Part shown: positions 22,578 to 32,710 of the stretch, one piece after another
How positions within the stretch are numbered: position 1 is the stretch's first letter
How the letters are laid out: each line of letters opens with the position of its first letter
Assembly: GCA_039566865.1 (NCBI GenBank)
Contig: CM076951.1
Span: 17,803,484 to 17,867,483 of the forward strand
DNA from: Aurelia coerulea
Lineage: Eukaryota; Cnidaria; Scyphozoa; Semaeostomeae; Ulmaridae
Length of the DNA stretch: 64,000 nt
Direction: 5' to 3'
Translations under genes and position numbers: made by a program
The notes under the pieces: model-generated
The model's database searches: none
What the model was told of the DNA's origin: nothing
What the model saw: only the letters and a program-made list of their open reading frames with translations

Positions 22578-22741
22578 CTGGTGACATTGTCGCGGGATTT
22601 ATTTATTCATTGGTGCTGGAAACAGACCACAAACCAAAGCCACAAAGAAAGAGACAGAAGACTGGTATGAGAAGAAAATATCATTTCCCAAAAGTTATGA
22701 TTTATTAAGTCAATAGTCTGTATCACAATGTTGGAAAAAGA
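22578..22741 (+). other. 5' internal leader of the LTR element
   Basis: Begins CTGGTGACATTGTCGCGGG. It is repeated at 28585-28735 after LTR 2, showing that an LTR-internal-LTR tandem once existed. Confidence 0.6.
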
Positions 22742-23689
22742 GGTCCCGTGCAATTTTCGTGTTAAAATTGATTTTTCAACGGATTCCTATTTAACTTTTG
22801 ATGCTGAGTCCGAAAATCAATGTTCCCAAGCCGAGAAATGCCTGGAAACATCATTTTTTGGCATGCGTAAATGCATTTGATGCCATATTGGTATTAAAAT
22901 CATAGGATCCATTGTGTTTACTTTAAGATGTAGTTCTTAGAGCGTAAATACTATATTTGAGGTGCTGAATCCGAAGATTGATGTCCCAGGGCCAAAAATT
23001 CCAGGAAGCATCAGTTTCCGGCTTGCATCGATGCCTTTGGATGCTATAATGGTGTAAATATCACAAAATTTACTACGTTTATCAAAAGATGCAGCTTTAA
23101 GAGCGTAAATGCTATATTTGAGGTGCTGAATCCGAAAATCAATGTTCCAGAGCCAAAAAATTCCAGGAAGCATCAATTTCCGGTATGCATCGATGCCTTT
23201 GATGCTACAATAGTATCAAGTCATAAAACCTGTCATTTTTCCTTGAACATGCAGGTTGCATAGCGAAAATACTATATTTGAGGTGCTGAATCCGAGAATC
23301 GATGTTGCAGAGCAAACAAATTCCAGGAAACATCAATTTCCGGCATGCATCAATGCCTTTGTTGCCATAATAGTGTCAAAATCATAAAAATCTTCTATGT
23401 TTACTTTGTAGCGTTGTTTAGAGAGCGTAAATGCTATATTTGAGGTGTTGAATCCGAAAAACAATGTTCCAGAGCCAAAAAATTCCAGGAAGCATCAATT
23501 TCCGGCATGCATCGATGCCTTTGATGCCATAATAGGATCAAAATCATAAAATCTTCTATGTTTACTTTAATATTTCAGTCTTTACAGCATATGTATTATT
23601 TTGGAGAAACTGAAACAAAAAATCAGCATTTCAGATGGAAAATTTTCTAGAAAATGCAAATAGCTGGCTTTTGCTATTGCTAGCGTCAT

Positions 23690-25350
23690 ACCTGTTTCTC
23701 AAAAAGCAACCGTTTTGCACTTATTGCTACCTGGTGTCGCAAAAAATGTGTACGCATGTCGTTGATTCCAGCGCTGTGAATTTAGCTTCAATCAATGGAT
23801 AATCACTCTAAAGATATTCCTCAATAGTTAGCTTGAACATAGATACCTTGTTTGTTGGCATTAGAGCTTTGAGAGCAGACAAGTTAATCTTGAAAGCTCA
23901 AAGTTGCCTCTTCCTGCAAACCAGAGCTTTAGCCTTTTGGCCTAAGCAAATTCTTAACCCTATCCAGACTAGGCTTTTTGAAACTTTGGGGAGACTAGGG
24001 GGGGGGGGGCACAAAGTGCCCCCCCTGGTTTTTCTCAGAATCATAAGTGCTAGAGACTTGAAACTTGGCACAAGTAACAAACATGATAAGGCAAACAAGA
24101 TGGTGTGATTTGTTTTTGTTTATGTCACGTGATTAAGTGCTGACGTCAGCAAATGTTGCTAATTTGGGTGTAAAACCACATGTACTTTGTCGCGTTGTAT
24201 CTCCAAATTGATAAAATATATCGATGTGATATTTGAAACGTAATTCTTATTTTGAAATTTTGGCTTTGTAAGTCTAATATTTTTGCTGATGTCAGCATTT
24301 ATTTATTTTGTACGAGAAAAATAGTGATTTTTGTCTAAAATTGATTATAAATTACTTCTAAAAATAGCAAAAAATGCTAAATATACATAAAAAGACCGGC
24401 TGCATCATATTATGTCACTCATTTGTCTAAAAATGAAGCATAACATGGTTTTTCGTCAGTACGCATGCGCAACAACCAATTGTTGATGACGTCATCAAAA
24501 ATCAATAAACTATATATCAAATGAAAGCTTGTTTCAAGATGAGTTCAAAAATGTTTGTCTCATTGCCATAGAGCCAGTGGTTCCAAATCTATAACTTAAA
24601 AGGTATTTATTTGGCGGAGCACTCAATTTAAAGTCATGTGTTAACCCCCGGAATTAGTTTCAAAATTTTTGAAATTGACATGAAAAGATGTCTAATAGAT
24701 AGAAACTAAAAGTCACAAAAAAACTAGACTATTCTAGAGATACTCGATGAGCTGTGTGGAAAAGTTCACTAGGGGGGCACTTTGCCCCCCCCCCCCTAGT
24801 CTGGATAGGGTTAAGGCATAGCATATAATTCAACGATAGCCTTGATAAAATGTGAACAATGTTAGATCTTGTGTTGTGTTATTCTGTTTTCCAGAAGTCA
24901 CCCTCTAGTCACTCATTGGGAGGTTTCTTTATTTTCATTAATTTCAGTTCTTAATTTTGATATGCGTTAGGAATTTGCTGAGGTCAAAAGGCCAAAGTTC
25001 TGGTTTGCAAGTGGACGTAAATTTGAGCATTCAAGATTGATATTTCTGCTCTCAAAGTACCAATACCAACTACTGAGGTATCTATGTTCAAGTTAACTAT
25101 CGAGGAACGTTTTGAGAGTGATAGGCCGTTGATTAAAGAGAATCAACGGAGATAAAAGCCCCACGCAGAAGGAGTCTGGGTATTCTATTAATAGCCTATT
25201 GAATTTGATGGGTTGGAGATGTTCGTAGATATTGTTTAGCAAACAGAACAATAACGTGCATAGGAGTTTCCTTTGTCCTATTCATAGATTGCCTCTCCTT
25301 GGCTCCGTTCATTCACTTTAAAGCTAAATTCACTATCGCTGGAGTCAACC
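23690..25350. repeat. Inner imperfect palindrome, arms split by a MITE
   Basis: Left-arm pieces such as GCAAACCAGAGCTTTAGCC and GCTTGAACATAGATACC return inverted at about 24960-25130, and GAATTTAGCTT with its flank returns near 25320. The 3' part of the right arm (about 25250-25330) also matches, inverted, a fragment at 56190-56258, so this family is dispersed. Confidence 0.6.
23954..24814. mobile_element. piggyBac-like MITE, TTAA flanks
   Basis: The element spans 23958-24810. Ends CCCTATCCAGACTAGG are inverted at the right and flanked by TTAA (23954-23957, 24811-24814). A subterminal hairpin of poly-G and poly-C (GGGGGGCACAAAGTGCCCCC) lies close to each end. CCC-starting TIRs with TTAA targets fit piggyBac. 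No transposase. Confidence 0.8.
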
Positions 25351-25357
25351 AAATCTG

Positions 25358-25979
25358 TACCGGGTGACCCAGAAAAAAGTGACCCAGCGCAATCTGTCAC
25401 AGAAAATTAAGTAAGTGGCCGATTGAAATGCTTCAAATGTTGTTCTGTTGTTAAAAGACTAGCCTATGCTCTGAATATTTTTCGCAATTTTTTTCGGCAC
25501 GGTAAATTTCGAAAATTAAGGATTTCGAGGAAAAGGGCATGCTTGAAATCCTCAAAATGTCGTCAAAAACAGGGGATCAATTTACAACCATTTCAAATAT
25601 TCAAAACAACGAAGAGCATTTTTCATTTCAACCTGGGACTAGGCAACCTAATCGGAAGTCTTCAGAGCAAGTTTATTGTCCCTAGGTACTTAAAGATATT
25701 CTCTGGCAAAATAAAACACGCTTCTCGTTGTTTTAAAGATCTGAAATGGCTTTAAATCGATCCCCTGTTTTTGACGACTTTTTGAGCATTTCAAGCCTGC
25801 CCTTTTCTTCAAAATACTCAATTCAGGAAATTTACGGTGCCCAAAAAATTTGCGAAAAATACTCATAATGTTGGCAAGTATTTTAGTGACAGAACAAACT
25901 TTGAAATATTTCAATCGGCCACTTACTTTTTTTTAAATAACAGATTGCGTTGGGTCACTTTTTTCTGGGTCACCCGGTA
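25358..25979. mobile_element. Palindromic Tc1/mariner-like MITE
   Basis: The element spans 25360-25977, with ends CCGGGTGACCCAGAAAAAAG inverted at the right and TA flanks. The arms are inverted almost throughout, including 'GTCGTCAAAAACAGGGGATC'. A further CCGGGTGTTCC-type end lies right beside it at about 25990-26002, without a visible partner. Confidence 0.85.
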
Positions 25980-27778
25980 TACATTTTTTGGAACACCCGG
26001 TATTTGTATATTTTTCTAAGAAATTGCTGGTCTTTCTTTAAATTTGCACAACCCAAAAATTTATTCACAAAAGCGAAACGGTGCGCAGACGTGTGCAGAT
26101 GTGAAGAGTTCAAAAACATGAGTGTGGAACAAGACAAAATTTGCGGACTCTGATGAAGATATCCAGGAACAAGAGCAGCAATAAACTCAAAGTAATCGAT
26201 TGAGGCTTTATTTCGTAATTGGTGGCCTTCAATAATGCCAAGGAAGTTTTTTTTCCTGCAATTTGTCATCCTTGTTGTATTTCCTTATCCAGAAGGAGAA
26301 TTCACCTTTATTCAAGCATCAAAAGCATCGATGCATACCGGAAATCGATGCTTCCTGGAATTGTTTGGCTCTGGAACATTGTTTTTCGGATTCAGCACCT
26401 CAAATATAGCATTTACGCTCTCTGAACTAGCTTATAAGGTTAACATAGAGGATTTTTAGAATTTCAATACTATTATATGGCATCAAAGGCATCGAAACAT
26501 GCCAGAAATTGATGCTTCCTGGACTATTTTGGCTCTGGAAAATTGCTTTTCGGATTCAGCACTTCAAATAAAGCATTTACGCTCTCTAAATTACGTTATA
26601 AGGTAAACATAGCAGATTTTTATGATTTTGATACTATTGTAGCATCAAAGGCATCAAAATATGCCGGAAATTGATGCTTCCTGGAATTTTTTGGCTTTGG
26701 AACATTGTTTTTTCGGATTCAGCACCTCAAATATAGCATTTACGCTCTCTAAATGACATCATATGGTAAACATAGAAGATTCTTATAATTTTAATACTAT
26801 TATATGGTATCAAAGGCATCCAAACATGCCGGAAATTGATGTTTCCTGGAATTTTTTTGGCTCTGGAACATTGTTTTTCGGTTTCAGCACCTCAAAAATA
26901 GCATTTACGCTCTCTAAACAGCGCTACAAAGTAAAAATAGACGATTTTTACCATTTTTGATACTATTATGGCATCAATGGCATCGAAACATGCCGGAAAT
27001 TGATGTTCCCTGGCACTTTTTGGCTCTGCGACATTCATTTTCAGATTTAGCACCTCGAATATAGTATTTTCGCTCTAATACCTGCATCTTAAAAGAAAAA
27101 TGAAAGGTTTTATGATTTGATACTATTATGGCATCAAAGGCATCGATGCATGCCGGAAATTAATGCTTCCTGGAATTTTTTGGCTCTGGAACATTGTTTT
27201 TCGGATTCAGCACCTCAAATATAGCAATTACGCTCTCTAAACAGCGCTACAAAGTAAACATTGAATATGTTTATGATTTGGATACTATTGTGGCATCAAA
27301 GGCATTGAAACATGTGGAAATGGATGTTTCCGGGCCTTTTTTGGCCCTGGAACATTGTTTTTTGGATTCAGCACCTCAAATATGGTACTTACCCTGTGAA
27401 ACCTACATTACAATTTTTTAATATAAAAATTTTTACGATTTTGATACAATAATGTCATCAACGGCATCAATGCATGCCGGAAATTGATGCTTCCTATAAT
27501 TTTTTGGGCTTCGCAACATTTTTTTCGGATTCAGCACCTCAAATATAGTATTTACGCTTTAAAAACTGCATCTTAAAGTAAAGACAATAGATTTTATTAT
27601 TTTAATACCAATATGGCATCAAATGCATTTACGCATGCCAAAAAATGATGTTTCCTGGCATTTTTTGGCTTGGGCATTGATTTTCGGATTCAGCATCAAA
27701 AGTTACATAGAAATCCGTTGAAAAATCAATTTTAACACGAAAATTGCACGGGATGACATAGTGACCCAGACTACAAGC

Positions 27779-27952
27779 CTGAATTATGGACGTGTCGTTA
27801 GAAGTTAGAACTTACAAAACTTGGACTGTCGGGGAAAGAAAACAGAACAAGAAGGTGAACTTTTGAACATTAGTTTAACTATACTCTTGCTTTAGTAGTT
27901 CGTAAATTACTTGGTTAGAATCGAGGACGATTCCATTCTAAATGGGGAGGTA
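27779..27952 (+). other. 3' internal end of the LTR element with polypurine tract
   Basis: Short stretch between the palindrome and LTR 2. It ends in AAATGGGGAGGTA directly before TGTAATACAGG, as expected of the plus-strand primer. Confidence 0.55.
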
Positions 27953-28584
27953 TGTAATACAGGTACATTTAGGCCAATTTTCGTAAGGCATTGCCCATTC
28001 ATTCTAGACTTGTTTTTCCTTCATTCATAACGTTTAAGCGGTAATCTTTGTAAGTGTTAATCTAAGGAACTGCATGTACGTCATTTGATATTTCACGCGT
28101 TTCAGGAATAAGGCTAAGGAAGATATTTTATTTCAGAGATTATAATGTGTGTAGTGACTATAGTATGACTCAATTTGATACTTGTAATGTAGACGATAAT
28201 GTTTCCGCCGTAACCACCAAAGAGAGTATTGATTGATTCTGTATTTAGGAATGTTAGAGTATGAATTTGTACCAATAAGAGGTTTAACTTTACATCTAGG
28301 GAACAGACATGGATAAGCTTCTTAGTGTTTCTTGTTGTTATTTCGTTGTTATAGTATTTGGTATAAGGGCATACAGTGCTTGAGAAAGACTGGGATTCGC
28401 CCGTGGATACATTGTTGTATTAGAGAGCTCCTAGCAGTGAGAGCCAACCAGAATCTCGCTAGCATTGGTTTAAAGTAATAAAGAGGAAAATTAGAGATCA
28501 ATAAGGGAAACTCGATACTTGTGTCTTCTCTCTGTTGTCAAAGCTCGTGCCCTGCCGTACCTAATTTTGGTAGACCATTTTACA
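27953..28584 (+). repeat. LTR copy 2 (632 bp)
   Basis: Same TG...CA ends as LTR 1. It carries internal deletions relative to LTR 1 (for example around 28310-28345). Confidence 0.8.
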
Positions 28585-28978
28585 CTGGTGACATTGTCGC
28601 GGGATTTATTTATTCATTGGTGCTGGAAACAGACCACAAACCAAAGCCACAAAGAAAGAGACAGAAGACTGGTATGAGAAGAAAACATCATTTCCCAAAA
28701 GTTATGATTTATTAAGTCAATAGTCTGTATCACAATGTCGGAAAAAGAGGTCCCGTGCAATTTTCGTGTTAAAATTGATTTTTCAACGGATTCCTATTTA
28801 ACTTTTGATGCTTGAGAAAGACTGGGATGCGCCTAACCAACCAGAATCTCGCTAGCATTGGTTTAAAGTAATAACGTAAGGAAATTAAAGATCAACAAGG
28901 GAAACTTGATACTTGTGTCTTCTCTCTGTTGTCAAAGCTTGTGCCCTGTCGTACCCAATTTTGGTAGACCATTTTACA
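28585..28978 (+). repeat. Repeated leader, deletion junction, and 3' part of LTR copy 3
   Basis: The leader and the first ~75 bp of the palindrome repeat here up to about 28810. Sequence then jumps to the middle of the LTR (CTTGAGAAAGACTGGGATGCG) and runs to the LTR end TTTTACA at 28978. The junction shares the bases TGCT, so it is a microhomology deletion that removed most of a second internal region. Confidence 0.75.
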
Positions 28979-29460
28979 GTATGGCAATAACAATATTAAT
29001 GATAATATCAACCCATTCGTTTGTCGATCATAGTTTCCTTTTGCTGACTGCGACCGACTTTTTTTGCTTAGAGAAAAACTGCATAAAATAAACTAGTCTA
29101 CCAATGTTCAATTTTCTAAGTCTTTTTCCTGTGAATAATTACACGTGATATATTTAAGTAACCTTTTTACGAATGTAGATGTTGTTTCTTTTTTGTTGAC
29201 AGACTACTTTTGGCACGCCTGGTATGCATAGCAAATATCTCAATATACACTAATCAAATGCATTTTGCCACATTATCGGTAGACGATGTTCTTGACGATG
29301 TGCAATCACCACTACACAGTTATAACCTTTTGCCAATTACAATAATTAAATAGATATATAGAAATATATGTTTAAAGGCAGAAACACTGCAATGCGACAA
29401 AAAGCAACAGCAAAAGTGATGAATTTATTTTTTGCCAATATTTCGTCCTACCATGCAGGA

Positions 29461-29610
29461 CTTCTTCAGGGCTGTAATGTGACAGTTATAAACGTATACA
29501 TCTACAGCTATGTTATCGGTAGAATACATTATTCTACATTATACTACATTATTCTTCAGGGCTGTAATGTGACAGCTATAAACATAGACATACATAAATA
29601 TGTCTACGTT
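29461..29610 (+). repeat. 90-bp direct duplication
   Basis: CTTCAGGGCTGTAATGTGACAG begins at about 29464 and again at about 29554, two units with a few mismatches. The rest of 28983-29780 shows nothing supportable. Confidence 0.7.
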
Positions 29611-29780
29611 TATAGAACTTTAAAATCAAACTTTATCAAGAAAAAACTCCTTGCAATGCTATGTCATTTCATGTATCTCGTATGCAACATTTGTAGATAT
29701 AAGAAGTCCATTCTTATCCATCCGTATAGCGTCAAGTTGCTGCAGTTCTCCGAGAAACAGCATTCTGTTGGTGTCTGCAG

Positions 29781-29864
29781 ATGGCAAAGTTGTGTAAAGA
29801 AGAAGAATTGCTGATGTACCTCAGAGTTGATGAGTCGTGGCTTTTTGATAAATACGTGCTTGGG
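29781..29864 (+). CDS. Short exon (28 codons), possibly the first coding exon
   Basis: Bounded by TGTCTGCAG and GTAAGATC. It encodes MAKLCKEEELLMYLRVDESW and then LFDKYVLG, phase 0 at both ends. It joins in frame with the exon at 30747. The 'YL...ES.LFDKYVL..ED' pattern faintly resembles the N-terminal helix pair found before GAF domains in some cyclic-nucleotide phosphodiesterases; this is a weak impression only. It may belong to a host gene. Confidence 0.45.
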
Positions 29865-29923
29865 GTAAGATCTAGCTTCACTATAAACCTGGTGACCAAA
29901 AAAAAAGCTTCACAGGCAAGAAC

Positions 29924-30195
29924 ATAACTAGCGGGTGTTTGGAAAACTAAGACCCAGAAAACGAAGACCACGAAAACGAAGACCACAAAAACGAAGACCA
30001 GAAAACGAAGACCACGAAAAGGAAGACCACGAAAACGAAGACCCATAAAACGAAGACCACGAAAAGGAAGACCACGAAAACGAAGACCCAGAAAACGAAG
30101 ACCCTAGCATATGTGGTTTAAATGATAGCAGAACGATGATGTGCATACATTATCTACAAAAACCAGTTTAGTTTTCCAAACACCCCATAACTAGC
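29924..30195. mobile_element. Short foldback-like element with GAAGACCACGAAAAC repeats, 9-bp TSD
   Basis: The element spans 29933-30186. TIRs GGGTGTTTGGAAAACTAA are inverted at the right end, flanked by perfect ATAACTAGC duplications (29924-29932, 30187-30195). About 165 bp of interior is a 12-15-bp minisatellite (GAAGACCACGAAAAC and variants). It lies in the intron between the exons at 29781 and 30747. Too small to encode anything. Confidence 0.9.
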
Positions 30196-30746
30196 TCTCT
30201 GAAATACCCTTGGATATGAGGTTGACTAGTTACCAAAATGATTGATCTCTGATGCTCGTTCACATTTGGTGTTCATAAGCAATATACCTTTTAGCTATTC
30301 TACAGATGAGCGTGAGGCTCGATCAAGTGGCGTTAGAGCTCTACAAAGTGTTGCTAAGTATCGTTCGATCCTATTCTATTTAGAATTGCGAGAAGGTCTA
30401 TTTTGAATTCAGCTTTTCACATTTCTTCCAAAATGCGGAAAGAAATGACCCAACTACCGTATCTTTTAAATTGTTTTTGGGAGGGTTATTTTGGCTAAAA
30501 CTGACTGAGCAACATCGCTAAAGTTAGCTAAGCCCTTGAGCTTCATGCTGATACCGTTTTTGCGTTCATAACATCTACTTTCTGGAAAAAGGCACGCTCC
30601 AGGTCATGAAGTTTAATTTGAGTCACCCGGTAGTATTATATGATATCATAATATCATTGTTTTTAATAAGAAGGAACCCTAAGCACTGCGTTTTAAAACA
30701 GTTGTGTCCCTTTTACTACAATTTAACAACTCCATTTCACTTGTAG

Positions 30747-30857
30747 CCAGAAGACATGTCAGATTATGTCTCCCGACTTGCCAGAGTGAATAAACATTTC
30801 AATCGCATAGATATGGATGGTCGAGGAATGGTTTTTCGTTATGCTCTTCAACCAGAG
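30747..30857 (+). CDS. Short exon (37 codons) continuing the gene at 29781
   Basis: Bounded by TTCACTTGTAG and GTAAGTTT. It encodes PEDMSDYVSRLARVNKHFNR and then IDMDGRGMVFRYALQPE, phase 0 at both ends. Good splice sites on both sides and the matching phase support a real gene. No downstream exon was found with confidence before 31.2 kb. Confidence 0.45.
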
Positions 30858-31224
30858 GTAAGTTTAACCAATCCTAAAAGAGAGAGATGATGTTTGTAAC
30901 ATATATTCTTTTTGTGATTTGCTAGAGATCTGAGATGAGTAAAGAATACAAAGACTGAAATGATTGCATGTTTCCTTTCTCGGGATATAGCCAAGTCGCA
31001 ATTTTTAGGCTGTTATTTCAGAAGTCACGAATAAAATTAGTCACAGAGAAGTGATGCATCTAGCTAGGATGAATATTTCATGTAAACGTGACTGAGATAT
31101 AACTGTGGGGTGGATCGATTTGATACACTAAATATCTTTCCCCGGGTACAACGATTGCTATATCATAAAAATTGCAGTGAATTGTTTCCCCTCCTGCCTG
31201 TGTTCCTTATGTTAACACGGAAGT

Positions 31225-31750
31225 CTAGTGACCTCCTTGATTTGGCAGGGAATTTCCCTTGACAAATTTCCCGTGTACTAACTTGAACAGGTTGGTTTTT
31301 TCTGTTTCAACATGTCTCTTCTTGTACTTCTTCAAAAATGGCTCCAAATCAAGTTCCCGGGTTGACACAGCAATGGTCAGTGTGATGAATCTGATGTGGA
31401 TAAGCTTGAGGTCTGGGATCTGCTCCAGTGACTTGCATGATGGCCCCCGTTTGTCAGCGAGAACATCACATTCCATGCCACTCTTGGAAGAGAAATATTG
31501 CAGACAGGCAGCTTTTATTCAATTGAATGTTAATTCATCAAAAGGATACGGTACAAATTCCTACCCTGCTGTATTTCTGAGCTTTTCCATAAACGTGGCT
31601 GCTCAGCTGCTGCACAATCAGTTCCCTTCTGTTGTTCAGTTCCTCTTGACCACGGCCTGACTCCTTCTTGGCCTTGTTTATTGGCTTGGCCATTCACTTT
31701 GCTTGCATATCACCCTTGAACTTGTTCCACTTGTTGTTGAGGTCTGCCAT
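31225..31750 (-). pseudogene. Two-exon fragment of an unrecognised gene
   Basis: Exon 1 runs from ATG at 31750 to a donor near 31565 (MADLNNKWNKFKGDMQAK, then an in-frame TGA, then KKESGRGQEELNNRRELIV and a helix ending KAQKYSR). Exon 2 starts near 31482 (ECDVLADKRGPSCKSLEQIP, DLKLIHIRF) and ends at 31225. The first exon is strongly helical and charged. I have an impression of similar cnidarian predicted proteins but no named family. The TGA makes this copy non-functional unless it is an error. Confidence 0.4.
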
Positions 31751-32039
31751 TCTAGCACGAGATTCTGTCGAGGCATAACCTCGTGACGCACAAGAAACAT
31801 AAATGGCGTGAATTTCTTTGCAATGCATTATGGTATACCGTGGCAGCTGTAGGACGGGGAGCAATTAAACATTTTTTCAAAACAATGCAATTTGTCCGGT
31901 GTTTCATTGCACTAATTTTTATTTGGAAAATATTTCATATTTTTTGTAAGGAATTTTGAAAAGATTTTTTTTTTAAATGTAAAAAATTTCATAGAAATTT
32001 TTTGATTAAGTTAGAAATTATTATGAAAAATAATATAAA

Positions 32040-32710
32040 TATTGAAATTTTTGAATGGCACTTCTCTACAAAGGTATAGTGGAGCCTAAATTTCGATATT
32101 GCTGCTCTCTTTGGGGCTGCTGTGGTTCAATTGATTTAAACCAGTTGCAAAAAGTTCAAAACCGGGATGCAAGAGTAATAACAAATAGCAGCTGTGATGC
32201 CCCAAGCGAATCACTTATCAAAGAGCTTGGGTGGAAGACCATTGAAGAATAAACTGTGAAACTAAAACAATTGTTTACAAGTCCTTGCATGAGTTGGCTC
32301 CAGAATACCTGAATAGCCTTTTTATCCGTAACTCGCAACATGCTTCACGCAGCCTCTGTAATACTGAGACACACGTGAGACTGCCTAAGAAAAAGCAGCA
32401 AATGGGCAAAACATTTTTATTACAGAGGAGGAAAACTGTGGAATAGCCTCTCAGCTGAGTCTAATAGCCTCTCAGCTGAGTCTAATAGCCTCTCAGCTAG
32501 CAGGCATCATCACTAAGTAGTTTTAACGCTTGATTTAGATATGATTTGTTTTCATTTTCACAACAATTTTGTACCATTTTATGTAGATATGTATATTGCT
32601 CTAAATAGGGTTTTAAAATTATGGTTTTTTAGTATTATGTTTTCATTGTAAATTATTTATAAGTTTAACTCTGTTGAAGGGCAAACTTACAAATGAAATG
32701 AAATGAAAAA
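32040..32710 (+). pseudogene. 3' fragment of a CR1/L2-type LINE
   Basis: The sequence encodes LLYKGIVEPKFRYCCSLWG and RDARVITNSSCDAPSESLIK, closely similar to residues near 6150-6330 of the LINE at the window start. It then decays through stops. The fragment ends in a GAAATGAAATGAAA tail at about 32690-32706, the usual 3' end of this LINE group. A short CTCTCAGCTGAGTCTAATAG triplication lies at 32447-32500. Confidence 0.75.

Larger units (their letters stand above)
22717..27778. mobile_element. Giant foldback: arms of ~160-bp subrepeats
   Basis: The left arm carries five ~160-bp units (anchors at about 22801, 22961, 23122, 23282, 23444). The right arm carries nine inverted units (anchors at about 26391, 26553, 26716, 26880, 27042, 27203, 27364, 27525, 27687). 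The consensus unit contains TATTTGAGGTGCTGAATCCG and TTCCAGGAAGCATCAATTTC. The outermost ~60 bp (CCCGTGCAATTTTCGTG...) are also inverted. No convincing target duplication was found. No coding sequence was seen in the units. Confidence 0.8.
21879..28982 (+). mobile_element. LTR retroelement with three LTR copies and no intact pol
   Basis: GTAT occurs just outside both ends (21879-21882, 28979-28982). LTRs begin TGTAATACAGG and end CCATTTTACA, and the 5' LTR is followed within 2 nt by TGGTGACATTG, a possible primer-binding site. The second LTR is preceded by a purine-rich AATGGGGAGG tract. The internal region has no gag-pol and is largely a giant palindrome. The element is non-autonomous or gutted; Ty3/Gypsy affinity is only a guess from the short TSD. 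Confidence 0.75.

Noticed and set aside
22514..22708. LVLETDHKP resembling the RNase H motif of LTR retroelements
   Set aside because: Only seven residues match, the frame starts inside the LTR, and neighbouring sequence shows no RNase H features.
23160..23540. Possible satellite-encoded peptides in the 160-bp units
   Set aside because: Frames are short, not conserved between units, and 160 is not a multiple of three.
29940..30110. Low-complexity protein frames on either strand (repeated SSF/WSS or FVV residues)
   Set aside because: They are translations of a 12-15-bp minisatellite within a small mobile element.
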